From NCBI GenBank assembly GCA_031555935.1, contig JAVBTX010000024.1, forward strand, positions 6,096-70,095: 64,000 bases of DNA. The letters are read 5' to 3'. Below the pieces are notes generated by a model that worked only from the letters and a program-made list of their open reading frames with translations, had not been told where the DNA came from and did not search any database. Of this stretch, positions 16,274-24,742 are shown piece after piece. Positions within the stretch are counted from its first letter, which is position 1. Every line of letters begins with the position of its first letter. A program made the translations under genes and the position numbers. Source of the stretch: Roseburia_C sp031555935 (GTDB taxonomy: Bacteria > Bacillota > Clostridia > Lachnospirales > Lachnospiraceae).

Positions 16274-16330
16274 GGTATTAAGTATTACCGATTACCAGTA
16301 TATAGTATCACGCAATAGCAAGGGTGTCAA
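16274..16330 (-). promoter_or_regulatory. Promoter and palindromic operator of the PadR-DUF1048 operon
   Basis: Reading the - strand, TTGACA (16330-16325), 17 bases, TACTAT (16307-16302). Downstream of it, over the expected transcript start, the 16-base dyad GGTATTAAGTATTACC (16274-16289) follows the pattern GGTAnTAnnTAnTACC, a reasonable PadR operator. Confidence 0.7.
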
Positions 16331-16365
16331 TAGCCTTGGAAAAATATCTGATTACCCAGAATTAC

Positions 16366-16397
16366 AAAAGCAGCAGATTAATACCCATCTGCTGCTT
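16366..16397 (-). terminator. Intrinsic terminator after GNAT gene
   Basis: On the - strand GCAGCAGAT and ATCTGCTGC pair around an eight-base loop and are followed by TTTTG. It lies downstream of the 16434-17066 gene. Confidence 0.75.
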
Positions 16398-16433
16398 CTC
16401 ATATAATTTGTATTTTGCGCTGTATCATTACGG

Positions 16434-17066
16434 TTATAACTTAGCGTTGCTAAGTATATAAAATTCTTCCTGACTTGGCTGCCATTTCTTTTCGAGAATT
16501 TCCAGGCCCTCATCAAATCGCTCCGCATCCTGTTCATTCATCTCATATATTGGACTCTGATAGTATACCCATTTTCTTCCATCTAAGACGTCTGGCTCTA
16601 GTTCTTTGACCATCATTGCCGCTGGATATGTTCCATCTTCCAGACAGACATTGTATTTTTTGCAGCTCCTAAAACCACGGCTTACATAATTGCTCGGACT
16701 GCCAAATATTACAATTACATCATATCCTAGTGCAACTGCCTGTTCAAAGGAATACTCCATTAGTTTTTTCCCGTATCCCGCTCGCTGATATTCTGGCAGG
16801 ATGCAAACCGGACCAAAGGTAAGGATGTTTTTTTCTGCTCCAGACTCATCTACCAATTTTGCTTTCGTATACATGATATTTCCGATGATTTGATTATCAA
16901 CTTCAAGCACCAGCTCCAGCTCCGCCACAAAATCTTCGTGGGAACGCATAATATGAACTAAGTAGTGTTCATCACAGCCTGGAAGATACATATTCCAAAA
17001 TGCCTTTCTCGTTATTTCTTCTACTCTCTGGTAGTCTGCCTCTTCTTCATTTCTTATCTTATACAT
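16434..17066 (-). CDS. GNAT family N-acetyltransferase
   Basis: 210 residues. N-terminal IRNEEEADYQRVEEITRKAF and the acetyl-CoA motif LPEYQRAGYGKKLMEYSFEQ (about residues 91-110) identify a GNAT of the YhbS-like type. The second half (SPIYEMNEQDAERFDEGLEI) is a lineage-specific tail. Substrate unknown. GGGG lies upstream of the ATG. Confidence 0.85.
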   Translation of the reverse strand: MYKIRNEEEADYQRVEEITRKAFWNMYLPGCDEHYLVHIMRSHEDFVAELELVLEVDNQIIGNIMYTKAKLVDESGAEKNILTFGPVCILPEYQRAGYGKKLMEYSFEQAVALGYDVIVIFGSPSNYVSRGFRSCKKYNVCLEDGTYPAAMMVKELEPDVLDGRKWVYYQSPIYEMNEQDAERFDEGLEILEKKWQPSQEEFYILSNAKL

Positions 17067-17095
17067 TTAATACCCCTTCATATCTCAATTTATCA

Positions 17096-17716
17096 TTAAT
17101 CAAACATTGTTTTCCAATCCTTTGACTGATATGCCTCAAAACACATTTTTATCTGCTCGGCGTTATTTTTCTCTGTTGCTAATTGCGGCAGCTCATCCAG
17201 ACCAAAATATCTACTTTCGACCGTTTCGCTATTCTCCACAAAGGCTCCGCCGATCACGGTACATAGAACAAATATTTTGCAGACCTTGTACGCATACACC
17301 GGCAGGTTATGTTTCTCTCTATCTTGTACGGCAATGACGAGGTCGGCTGTCACATCCAGTCCCGCTTCTTCCTTCACTTCCTTGATAGTGTTTTCTTTGA
17401 CAGATATATTGACATCCACCCAACCGCCCGGCAAGGACCAGGTGCCATTGCACTCTTTTACGAGCAGTATTTTATTATCCTCAAATATCGCCGCCCGGCT
17501 ATCTATTTTCGGTGTCTGATAGCCAATCTCATTGCAGAATAAGTCCTTTACCTTTGCGACCGGAATATCTGTCTGATGACTCATCATCTCGGCGGCAATT
17601 GTGCGTATCTGCTCATAGCGTTCAAGGTCAAACTTATCTTTTCCATAAAACAGTCCCGCCTGCGCAATACTCTGTAACTCAACTGCCCAGTCCAGCCATT
17701 TTTCATTTTTTGTCAT
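17096..17716 (-). CDS. NUDIX hydrolase with N-terminal helical domain
   Basis: About 206 residues. Residues 1-60 match the small helical domain found at the N terminus of ADP-ribose pyrophosphatase-like NUDIX proteins (WLDWAVELQSIAQAGLFYGK). The NUDIX helix is GGWVDVNISVKENTIKEVKE followed by EAGLDV, which keeps the metal-binding glutamates. Such enzymes hydrolyse nucleoside-diphosphate derivatives. The start at 17716 is supported by GGGGGAG upstream; it overlaps the preceding acetyltransferase gene by 14 bases. Confidence 0.87.
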   Translation of the reverse strand: MTKNEKWLDWAVELQSIAQAGLFYGKDKFDLERYEQIRTIAAEMMSHQTDIPVAKVKDLFCNEIGYQTPKIDSRAAIFEDNKILLVKECNGTWSLPGGWVDVNISVKENTIKEVKEEAGLDVTADLVIAVQDREKHNLPVYAYKVCKIFVLCTVIGGAFVENSETVESRYFGLDELPQLATEKNNAEQIKMCFEAYQSKDWKTMFD

Positions 17717-18347
17717 TGTAATCTCCCCCATCTAAATAATGCTGAACTGCTTCGGCTAATTTCCCGATATGCAATCCATCAACAAAGGAATGATGCGCCT
17801 GTACCGAAAATGGCAGAATTATTTTTCCATCCCGCTCAAAATATTTTCCCCAGTCGAATAGCGGCGTTGCATTATCCTTCCGGCCGGCATTGGTATGGGA
17901 AATGTGGGTGTACGATACCCACGGCATCGATGAAAATTGAAACACATCGTTGCCCAGCGGTCCGGTAAAATATTCCTCCTGCTCAGCCGCCATTTTTGAT
18001 GCCAAGGCGACATACTCCGGAAGTGTCGCCTGCATTGGCACATTTACGACCTTAAATAATTCCGTGTCGGCATTAAGATACGTAAAGGCTGTATCAATTT
18101 GCTCAAAGAGCACAACTTGTCCATCCACAAAACGGTAACGAAACTCTTCGATTTGATTCGCACATTTTGTTACGGCATATATTAACGCCATTGTAAACGA
18201 GTAGTTTTCTGCTTTTATTTTTGGCAAAAATTTTGTAATATCGAGTTCAAAGGTTACACAAAATGCTGGTTCGATGCTATCACGAAACACCATACAATGC
18301 ATTGCCCGTTTCCAGTTTTTTTCATCTATTATTTGGTAGTTATTCAT
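17703..18347 (-). CDS. Chloramphenicol acetyltransferase-family protein
   Basis: About 214 residues of the trimeric CAT fold: FCVTFELDITKFLPKIK near the N terminus, SFTMALIYAVTKCAN, the FSSMPWVSYTHI strand, and the catalytic HHSFVDGLH motif near residue 190. These features match type A chloramphenicol acetyltransferases. Whether chloramphenicol is the real substrate cannot be told; distant CAT homologues are often called only by fold. The likely start is MNNYQIID at 18347, weakly preceded by GGGGG. It overlaps the NUDIX gene. Confidence 0.82.
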   Translation of the reverse strand: MNNYQIIDEKNWKRAMHCMVFRDSIEPAFCVTFELDITKFLPKIKAENYSFTMALIYAVTKCANQIEEFRYRFVDGQVVLFEQIDTAFTYLNADTELFKVVNVPMQATLPEYVALASKMAAEQEEYFTGPLGNDVFQFSSMPWVSYTHISHTNAGRKDNATPLFDWGKYFERDGKIILPFSVQAHHSFVDGLHIGKLAEAVQHYLDGGDYNDKK

Positions 18348-18372
18348 CCGTTTTGCCCCCAAGTCGCAGTGT

Positions 18373-18882
18373 TTATATGTTTTTTTTGTCACATTTCAAC
18401 TGTGACAATGCAATTTCCTCAAACGCTTGCTGGCTCGTCATATCCGCAAACGCTCTTTTAGGTATGAGCGTATACATGCGGGAGGCCTGCACTAGATAAT
18501 AGCATTCATCACTTTCCCATAAGCCAACATAAACCTCCCAGTTTAATTCTGAATGGATGGTTGGCGTTTTAAATTTAATACCATCCATCCCCAATATCAA
18601 ATTGTATTCTTCTTGATATTTCGCCGTCCGTTTAAACCGGTACATTGGTTCGTAAATGTATCGGATGCATCCCATAATTAACGCCAATGTTGCAATTACC
18701 ACAGCAACAATGCTTAACGCATTCGCGGACGTATAATACAAATACCAGATTGAAAAGGGAAAGTATAGTGCCTCAATCACAACACTTGTTTTCGTGATGA
18801 TTTTACTACCAAACATGTATTTTCTTTCCGCTTTTACAAATTCTTTTTGGGTATATTTAAATGTTAATTCTACTGCGTTCAT
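18373..18882 (-). CDS. YcxB-like two-helix membrane protein
   Basis: 169 residues with two membrane helices (about 35-52 and 55-75) and a C-terminal domain of about 90 residues ending in a PKRAFADMTSQQAFEEI segment typical of YcxB-like proteins. The family is uncharacterised. The gene is followed after 25 bases by the CAT-like gene, so the two may be co-transcribed. Confidence 0.75.
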   Translation of the reverse strand: MNAVELTFKYTQKEFVKAERKYMFGSKIITKTSVVIEALYFPFSIWYLYYTSANALSIVAVVIATLALIMGCIRYIYEPMYRFKRTAKYQEEYNLILGMDGIKFKTPTIHSELNWEVYVGLWESDECYYLVQASRMYTLIPKRAFADMTSQQAFEEIALSQLKCDKKNI

Positions 18883-18896
18883 AGTTTTATACCTTT

Positions 18897-19592
18897 CTAG
18901 CCCTTTATAAATTTTTCCATCTTCTTAATTTTTGCATCAGGATTCAGTTTCCATATTTGTTCTTTGATTTTCTCATCTGCCTCTGCGAAACCTATGTCCA
19001 GCAAGGTAACACCGCGTCGCTGCCAAAAGTCCTCTACAGTTGTGAATACAGTGCTGCTCCAGCCATAGCCTTCGCCATTTTTATTTATTTTTTGCATCCG
19101 CCCATTCATGGTAATAAACATTCGCATCTGCAAATCTACGATTGCACGCTCAAATGCCGCCTTCTCTTCTTTGGAAAATCCACCGAGAAGCTTTATTTCA
19201 TGTAATGGAATGGCCCCATTATCTGAAACGATTTCATAAATCCGCTTTGCGGTATGGCTGATGGTGCCATTTTCATAGGCTTCCTCAAAGGTCTCGCCAT
19301 GTCGGCGGGCCGCCAGAAAATATGGATACCAATCTTTTGTTATGTATCCGCTTGAACGAAAAAACACCTTCGAATAAGCGATATCTTCGCATTCCTCTAA
19401 TACACGCATGCGCCACTCCCACGGGTCTGTCTCTGGGTCTCCGGTGTGCCATTTTATTGGTGAATCAAGCTGCTCCTGCTCATTCCAGCCATACGGAATG
19501 ATGGCGAAGATATCCTTTGCGTTGCCACCGCCCATTGAAAAACCGCTTTCTTGTAAGGTATTGCAAAAATCCAAAAAGTTTTTTATTATCAT
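18897..19592 (-). CDS. AlkZ-related winged-helix protein
   Basis: About 231 residues. The pattern of a helical N terminus, WEWRMRVLEECEDIAYSKVFFRSSGYI and a run of winged-helix repeats resembles proteins annotated as AlkZ-related, i.e. distant relatives of the DNA glycosylase that unhooks interstrand crosslinks. The identification is from memory of that family. The start at 19592 has AGGAGAG upstream; an earlier in-frame ATG lacks a site. Its 3' neighbour is the YcxB-like gene, 15 bases away. Confidence 0.65.
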   Translation of the reverse strand: MIIKNFLDFCNTLQESGFSMGGGNAKDIFAIIPYGWNEQEQLDSPIKWHTGDPETDPWEWRMRVLEECEDIAYSKVFFRSSGYITKDWYPYFLAARRHGETFEEAYENGTISHTAKRIYEIVSDNGAIPLHEIKLLGGFSKEEKAAFERAIVDLQMRMFITMNGRMQKINKNGEGYGWSSTVFTTVEDFWQRRGVTLLDIGFAEADEKIKEQIWKLNPDAKIKKMEKFIKG

Positions 19593-19718
19593 GATATCTC
19601 TCCTATTTGACACCTTCATCGACACAATTAATTGTACCAAATCGCTAGCCATCACGCCAGCTATTTGCTATAATTTAAAGTATCTTTTACGTAAATATAC
19701 TATTGAGGGGGACGTTAT

Positions 19719-19752
19719 AAAAGCACGCTGTTTCATATTGCAGCGTGCTTTT
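19719..19752. terminator. Strong hairpin with T-run
   Basis: AAAAGCACGCTG (19719-19730) pairs with CAGCGTGCTTTT (19741-19752), followed by further T residues on the + strand and preceded by T-rich complement on the other. It lies between the 5' end of the AlkZ-related gene and the 3' end of the VanZ-like gene, whose transcript it would terminate. Confidence 0.8.
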
Positions 19753-19784
19753 TTATGCTTGACTTATGAATGAATTAAATGACA

Positions 19785-20330
19785 TTATGCGCGATGATAT
19801 ATCGAGACACGATTATAAAATACTAGAATACAGGCGATAATTATAATTGGCAATCCAACCACAAGGGATAGTATCGTTATCACATTTTTTGCCTTATCCT
19901 CTTCTTTTACCATCTTAATCAGAAGCTTATATAACGCGATACCAATCAGACCACCCAAGCAATTCAAGATTACATCATCAATATCGGCAGCGCCTAGGTT
20001 AAAGATGAATTGGATAATTTCAATCATCACAGATGTAATTGCCATCTGCAAAAAGCTTAATCCAAACCGCTTGTCCTTGCGAATTACTTGAACGTACAGT
20101 CCATAAGGAACAAATACAATGACATTACCCAAAATATTATTTAATGCAGTTGAAACCGAACCTGTTCCCGATAGGAATTCTGCAATCGTATAAAATGGAA
20201 TAAGATTGACACTTCTTTTCCCCAAAATATCTATATATGGGATTGAGTTTAAGCGAAAGAACACTAATAACATCAAAACTATATAGCAAGCAAATATTGT
20301 ATAAAATAACACCGATAAAATCTTTTTCAT
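19785..20330 (-). CDS. VanZ family membrane protein
   Basis: 181 residues, about five membrane segments. The VanZ pattern is seen in NLIPF, the central NILGNVIVFVPYG segment, and EIIQFIFNLGAADIDDVILN with GGLIG. VanZ proteins can raise teicoplanin resistance, but most homologues have no known role. Single gene on the - strand with the terminator at 19719 downstream. Confidence 0.88.
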   Translation of the reverse strand: MKKILSVLFYTIFACYIVLMLLVFFRLNSIPYIDILGKRSVNLIPFYTIAEFLSGTGSVSTALNNILGNVIVFVPYGLYVQVIRKDKRFGLSFLQMAITSVMIEIIQFIFNLGAADIDDVILNCLGGLIGIALYKLLIKMVKEEDKAKNVITILSLVVGLPIIIIACILVFYNRVSIYHRA

Positions 20331-20445
20331 CTATATCCTCCATATAATAAATAATCCTTCTAAATATTATAACGTTAGTAAGTGACAACATGGTGACTAT
20401 TTTATATCATTTCACCATTTACCAATCTATATTCGTTGTTAATAC

Positions 20446-20495
20446 AAAAGCAGCGAAGCCACCACACAAAGTAATTCGTGTGATTGCCCCGCTGC
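20446..20495 (-). terminator. Intrinsic terminator after AraC gene
   Basis: On the - strand GCAGCG...CGCTGC forms the base of a hairpin with CACAC/GTGTG pairing inside and TTTTG after it. It follows the stop of the AraC-type regulator. Confidence 0.75.
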
Positions 20496-20503
20496 ATTAA
20501 ATT

Positions 20504-21394
20504 TTATTTTTCTACAACCGGAATCCACAATTCACAAAACATACCCGGTTCGCCATTTTCAAAGTAGATTTCATAATCCGTATCTTCGGTCTGTTCATAT
20601 TTTGTATTTGATATAAATTCTTTGAAAAAGTAGCTCCACATTTGGCTGATGCACTTGCCATCATTGCCCATGCATTTAAATACCACATATTCAATTGGCT
20701 CCGTTTCCCATATCGTAAATCCCTGTGGAAGCAGCGTATCTAAATCTAACTCATCTGTTTCATCATCTACTATTACACCAATTCCATAGTTAAATGTAGT
20801 CGAATCCTTTGTTGTCGGGCTGCACAATCCATACAAATTCCGTTTTCCTTCTGGCCGAATATTTCTGATTACTTCGACACTTTCCTTCTCCTGACACTCC
20901 GTCCAGAAATCAGGTATGCTATGGTCGCTCTCGTCATTAATAATTTCGTTGCTAAATGCTCTTACTCTGGCTATAAACTTCTGTTTTCCTCTTCTTTCAA
21001 TCCTGTAATCCATAATGCTACCACCTTCCAATGTTATTTTTATGACAAGGGGGTTGAACAAGCGGAGTGAGGTTCCTTTTATCTTTGCTTGCTTTGGCGT
21101 AACTCCATGAAACCTTGAAAATGCTTTTGAAAAGCTTTCCGGGGTTTCATATCCGTATTTATAGGCTGCATCGATTACGGATAAATCTGACGTTTGAAGC
21201 TCCTGCCCAGCAAGTGATAAGCGTCGATTACGGATGTAGGTATTTGCCGTCATTTCTGCCATCAGACTGAATGTCCGATGGAAGCTATAGCTTGACATGC
21301 AGACCTTTCTGGCAACATCTTCGTAGTTGATGTCTTCAAGTATCTGCTCTTCCATATAATTAATTGCCATCTGTAATAGTTTAATCCACTCCAT
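20504..21394 (-). CDS. AraC family regulator with GyrI-like effector domain
   Basis: 296 residues. The two helix-turn-helix segments are N-terminal (about 10-105; YEDVARKVCMSSYSFHRTF and ATYKYG-like AAYKYGYETPESFSKAFSRF). The C-terminal half (about 130-296) is a GyrI-like/AraC effector-binding domain. This arrangement is typical of Rob/SoxS-like multidrug-responsive regulators in Firmicutes. GGAGGG precedes the ATG. The target genes are unknown. Confidence 0.88.
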   Translation of the reverse strand: MEWIKLLQMAINYMEEQILEDINYEDVARKVCMSSYSFHRTFSLMAEMTANTYIRNRRLSLAGQELQTSDLSVIDAAYKYGYETPESFSKAFSRFHGVTPKQAKIKGTSLRLFNPLVIKITLEGGSIMDYRIERRGKQKFIARVRAFSNEIINDESDHSIPDFWTECQEKESVEVIRNIRPEGKRNLYGLCSPTTKDSTTFNYGIGVIVDDETDELDLDTLLPQGFTIWETEPIEYVVFKCMGNDGKCISQMWSYFFKEFISNTKYEQTEDTDYEIYFENGEPGMFCELWIPVVEK

Positions 21395-21446
21395 TTGTAT
21401 ACCCTCCTGCTCTTATAGAATAGTGGATTACAATCTTTTTTTCCGG

Positions 21447-21695
21447 TCATTGTTTGCTTTGTTTTGTCTGGTGTGCGGTGATAATTGTATAGCTGTGGGC
21501 ATTTACCGTAATAATGCAATTATCTACCGTGGCATACCAATTTTTCCCTTTTCTAACTATAATGGCATCTGGACTTTTTATTTCGTTTTTGCACCAGATA
21601 ACAACATCATCGACATCTATGCCAAGATTTTTCTTGATTCTATCAACGCCCATTGGGGTCGTATGTAGTTTATTTAAATTTAGAAGTAATTCCAT
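21447..21695 (-). CDS. DUF3781 protein
   Basis: About 82 residues with the DUF3781 pattern LHTTPMGVDRIKKNL, DVVIWCK, RKGKNWYATVD and ITVNAHSYTIITAH. A small conserved protein of unknown function. The second ATG (21695) is preferred because CGGAG lies nine bases upstream of it. Confidence 0.8.
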   Translation of the reverse strand: MELLLNLNKLHTTPMGVDRIKKNLGIDVDDVVIWCKNEIKSPDAIIVRKGKNWYATVDNCIITVNAHSYTIITAHQTKQSKQ

Positions 21696-21755
21696 GCTTT
21701 CCATCTCCGTCAGATAATTCTATTATCACAAACTTATATTTTTTTATAACTAATA

Positions 21756-22562
21756 TTATTTTTCCAATGCCTGCTCAGCCTGTTCTTTATTCAATTCAAA
21801 ATCTGTCATTAACTTTTTGATGATATACTCGTCCGTTGTGCCAAATTCACGACATGTTTTTACCATGGATTTTATTCCGATTTCTTTTCCAATCTCTTTT
21901 CCGTCCTCTAAAATTTCTCGATATTTCATCTCTAATGTCATATATTCCCGCCTCCATTCCATATTTTTGCGCGCCCGTATGACTGCTTTATCAACCTTTT
22001 CAACAAATTCATCCGCGGTCTTTTCTCCGATTAGATAATTTAGAAATGCATGTAATTCTTCACTGACATCATTCATGGTTCCTTTTGCATTTAGAAATAT
22101 CTTCGCTGTGCCATCTTGTAACGACAAATCCTTTTGCTCTTTACAAAAGTCTTCAAACGTATAGATGTGCCGTCCTTCTTTAAATTGGTCGAATGTGCAA
22201 ATAAAAATGATATAGCTTTGCTTTAGCTCATTATAATCTTCACCTTTTTCAAGCCAATCCATGTCTATCATACTCTGATAGTATCTACTTCGTTTGGGAA
22301 GGTTATGTCTATTCTTTACCTGCATTTCTACATCATATACCGTGTGACTATCGTCCGCTAAATAAACATCCATACGCACACTTTTCCCATCCACGGCTAC
22401 ATCAATTGTTTTCTGCTTTTCCAGATATACAATATCTTTGATTTCTACATTTAAAATCGTTTCCAATAACTCTTTGCACAGTTCTTTGTCACCCATTACC
22501 TTTGTAAAAAGAAAGTCATCTGTGAGTTCTAATTGCTCATACGCTTTGGTTTCATTTTTCAT
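21756..22562 (-). CDS. Rpn family PD-(D/E)XK nuclease / transposase-like protein
   Basis: About 268 residues. The N-terminal two thirds have the Rpn pattern (LTDDFLFTKVMGDKELCKELLE, then RMDVYLAD and the nuclease core VYDVEMQVK with Asp and Glu-x-Gln). The C-terminal part is a charged helix rich in Glu and Lys. Rpn proteins are recombination-promoting nucleases found in many copies in gut bacteria. AAAGGAG supports the start at 22562; no terminal repeats were seen around it. Confidence 0.85.
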   Translation of the reverse strand: MKNETKAYEQLELTDDFLFTKVMGDKELCKELLETILNVEIKDIVYLEKQKTIDVAVDGKSVRMDVYLADDSHTVYDVEMQVKNRHNLPKRSRYYQSMIDMDWLEKGEDYNELKQSYIIFICTFDQFKEGRHIYTFEDFCKEQKDLSLQDGTAKIFLNAKGTMNDVSEELHAFLNYLIGEKTADEFVEKVDKAVIRARKNMEWRREYMTLEMKYREILEDGKEIGKEIGIKSMVKTCREFGTTDEYIIKKLMTDFELNKEQAEQALEK

Positions 22563-22720
22563 TCGTTTTTCTCCTTTTATTATAGTAAAAGAAATAACGT
22601 ATGACAATGCCTTCGCTTCATTTCCCTTACTATTTTTGCATTTGATGAAATATGGCAGAATCTGCCACGACTGTTTAGAATATCAGAATGCCGACGCATT
22701 CTAAGATTTAATACTAAAAT

Positions 22721-22761
22721 AAACTGTTCCAGATTCAATGTCAATGAATCCGGAACAGTTT
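22721..22761 (-). terminator. Intrinsic terminator downstream of the toxin-antitoxin remnant
   Basis: AAACTGTTCC and GGAACAGTTT pair with GATTCA/TGAATC inside, followed on the - strand by TTTTA. It stops any readthrough from the antitoxin unit toward the Rpn gene. Confidence 0.75.
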
Positions 22762-22822
22762 ATAAAGATTTAAGAAATGTTTCTATTAATTGATCCAAAA
22801 GGTAACGATTAGGATTAAAAAA

Positions 22823-22859
22823 GCAGAGGTTAGTCAACACTTGTTGAACTATTCTCTGC
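22823..22859 (-). terminator. Intrinsic terminator of the antitoxin-toxin unit
   Basis: On the - strand GCAGAG pairs with CTCTGC, with TCAAC/GTTGA inside, followed by TTTTTT. It begins just after the stop of the broken toxin gene. Confidence 0.8.
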
Positions 22860-22865
22860 ATTTTA

Positions 22866-23052
22866 CTATTCATTCCAATATGCCTCGCCTGCTTCAGATA
22901 TGCTACTAATTCCGAATAGTATTTGCATAAAATCTTGCTCATTAAGTACACGAATTACTTTGACAAATTCTGCCTCAATACGATAAATAATATAATTCGG
23001 CGTTACCACTAGATATCTATAATGCTTTGGGTGTATAAATCAATTTTCGCAT
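22866..23052 (-). pseudogene. ParE/RelE-type toxin remnant
   Basis: The ATG lies one base after the antitoxin stop, where the toxin is expected. It encodes MRKLIYTPKAL, a typical toxin N terminus, then a stop. In another frame a typical C-terminal part follows: YRYLVVTPNYIIYRIEAEF, then VKVIRVLNEQDFMQILFG, ending at 22866. About 40-50 middle residues are missing and the frame is shifted, so no active toxin can be made. Confidence 0.8.
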
Positions 23053-23053
23053 T

Positions 23054-23299
23054 CTACACCCCCAAAACAGCCTCTACATCATCTGCTGACAACCATCCAT
23101 TCTCTCTTGCTGACTGTTCTCCCTCTTCCAATTTCGACAAAAACTGGACGGTCGCTTTTAGTCTGTCTAATTCTTCCATCTTCACAATTGCATATTCCCC
23201 TCTACCATTCCTTGTAAGATAAACGGGATTATTCTCATTAACCTCTTTTAACACCTCTGTATAATTTCTCAAATCTGATACTGGTTTAATATTTGGCAT
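23054..23299 (-). CDS. Phd/YefM family antitoxin
   Basis: About 81 residues with the Phd/YefM fold: PNIKPVSDLRNYTEVLKEV, NPVYLTRNGRGEYAIVKMEE and a C-terminal acidic toxin-neutralising tail. AAGGAG precedes the ATG at 23299. Such antitoxins bind DNA and repress their operon together with the toxin. Its toxin is broken, so it is now an orphan, perhaps kept by chance or for cross-neutralisation. Confidence 0.88.
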   Translation of the reverse strand: MPNIKPVSDLRNYTEVLKEVNENNPVYLTRNGRGEYAIVKMEELDRLKATVQFLSKLEEGEQSARENGWLSADDVEAVLGV

Positions 23300-23354
23300 A
23301 AATATCATCTCCTTTTATCATTATTATACACAAAACATCCTATAAGGGATTTAT

Positions 23355-24635
23355 CTATGCCAAATCTTTAAAATGAAAGCTTTTCTTGCCCTCAGCATAA
23401 TCTGACACAATATGTCCATCGCCAAATAGCTTGTATTTATAGCTTAGCAGGCCTTCTAAACCTACTGGCCCTCTGGCATGAATCTTGCTCGTACTAATTC
23501 CTACTTCGGCACCAAATCCATAACGGTATCCATCAGCAAATCGCGTCGAGCAATTCTGATATACACCCGCGGAATCAACTAGGCGCATAAATAAAGCGGC
23601 CGTCTCTTTATCCTCCGTAATAATACAATCCGTATGATGTGAACCATAATAATTAATATGGTCAATGGCTGCTTCAATACCTCCAATGGTTTTCGCCGAT
23701 ATAATGTAATCCAGGTATTCTGTGCTGTCGTCTTCATCTGTTGTCGCAACACAATCCGTAATGTCTCTTATTTCCTGGCTGCCACGTAGTTCAACATTCT
23801 TCGCTCTAAGTGCTTCGGCTAATTTCGGCATCAGCTCGCTGGCAATTTCTTTGTGCACCAATAACGTTTCAACGGAATTACAAGCCGATACATACTGGGT
23901 TTTGGCATCAATAATAATTGGTATCGCCTTTTCTATGTCAGCATCCTTATCAACATAGATATGGCAGATTCCATCTGCGTGTCCCATCACAGGAATCTTC
24001 GTGTTGTTCATAATATATTGCACAAATGCATTCGAGCCTCTTGGAATCAATAAATCTACTGAGCTATTGCAAGAGAGCAATTCAGAGATTTCTGAGCGCG
24101 CCTCCAACTGCAACATACAATTTTCTGGCATTCCGCTGGCAATAATTGCCTTATATATTATCTGGAACAAAATCTTATTGCTCTGCATTGTTTCACTTCC
24201 ACCTTTGAGAATGGCACAATTGCCACTCTTGATACAAAGTGCTGAAATTTGAACTAACGCATCTGGTCTTGCTTCGAAAATCACGCCGATTACGCCGATT
24301 GGGCAAGTCTCTCGGTATAAGGTCAAGCCGTTATCCAACTCTCTTGCTAGTTGAATTTGAAATAATGGGTCTGGTAAATCAACGAGCGCTTTCATACCAG
24401 AAACAACATCATTTAATTTGCCCTCATCGAATTTCAATCTTTTTAATACTGGTGCTGCAACGCCATCTTTTTCGGCTTGCTCTAAATCACTTTTATTTGC
24501 CGCAAAAATTTTATCCTGATTTGCCAACAACGCCTCGGCAGCTGCCAAAAGCGCCTTATTTCTATCTGCTTCAGAGCTTCCCGCCATTTTTGGTGCGGCC
24601 AGCTTAACAAGTTTGGTTTGTTCTTGAATATTCAT
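23355..24635 (-). CDS. proA: Glutamate-5-semialdehyde dehydrogenase
   Basis: About 426 residues, slightly longer than usual. The gamma-glutamyl phosphate reductase converts gamma-glutamyl phosphate to the semialdehyde using NADPH in proline biosynthesis. Features are the aldehyde dehydrogenase fold, CPIGVIGVIFEARPDA, LKGGSE, LIPRGSNAFV and the catalytic cysteine in YVSACNSVETLLVH. AGGAGG supports the start at 24635. The usual partner proB is not adjacent, which is less common. Confidence 0.95.
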   Translation of the reverse strand: MNIQEQTKLVKLAAPKMAGSSEADRNKALLAAAEALLANQDKIFAANKSDLEQAEKDGVAAPVLKRLKFDEGKLNDVVSGMKALVDLPDPLFQIQLARELDNGLTLYRETCPIGVIGVIFEARPDALVQISALCIKSGNCAILKGGSETMQSNKILFQIIYKAIIASGMPENCMLQLEARSEISELLSCNSSVDLLIPRGSNAFVQYIMNNTKIPVMGHADGICHIYVDKDADIEKAIPIIIDAKTQYVSACNSVETLLVHKEIASELMPKLAEALRAKNVELRGSQEIRDITDCVATTDEDDSTEYLDYIISAKTIGGIEAAIDHINYYGSHHTDCIITEDKETAALFMRLVDSAGVYQNCSTRFADGYRYGFGAEVGISTSKIHARGPVGLEGLLSYKYKLFGDGHIVSDYAEGKKSFHFKDLA

Positions 24636-24702
24636 TCCTTCATTCCTCCTCATGCATTTCCCTTTTCTTGATTCTACACGCTTTTCCTCTTGTTGGCAAG
24701 AA

Positions 24703-24734
24703 AAACGGCTCTTTGCAAATGAAAGGCGCCGTTT
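24703..24734 (-). terminator. Intrinsic terminator after ATPase gene
   Basis: On the - strand AAACGGC pairs with GCCGTTT, with a CCTTT/AAAG extension, followed by TTCTT. It follows the stop of the AAA-ATPase gene. Confidence 0.7.
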
Positions 24735-24742
24735 AAAAAAGA

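Noticed and set aside
22760..22951. 63-codon - strand ORF after the antitoxin
   Set aside because: It is in a different frame from the toxin-like residues and runs through the terminator hairpin. The toxin homology is in the frame reported as a pseudogene.
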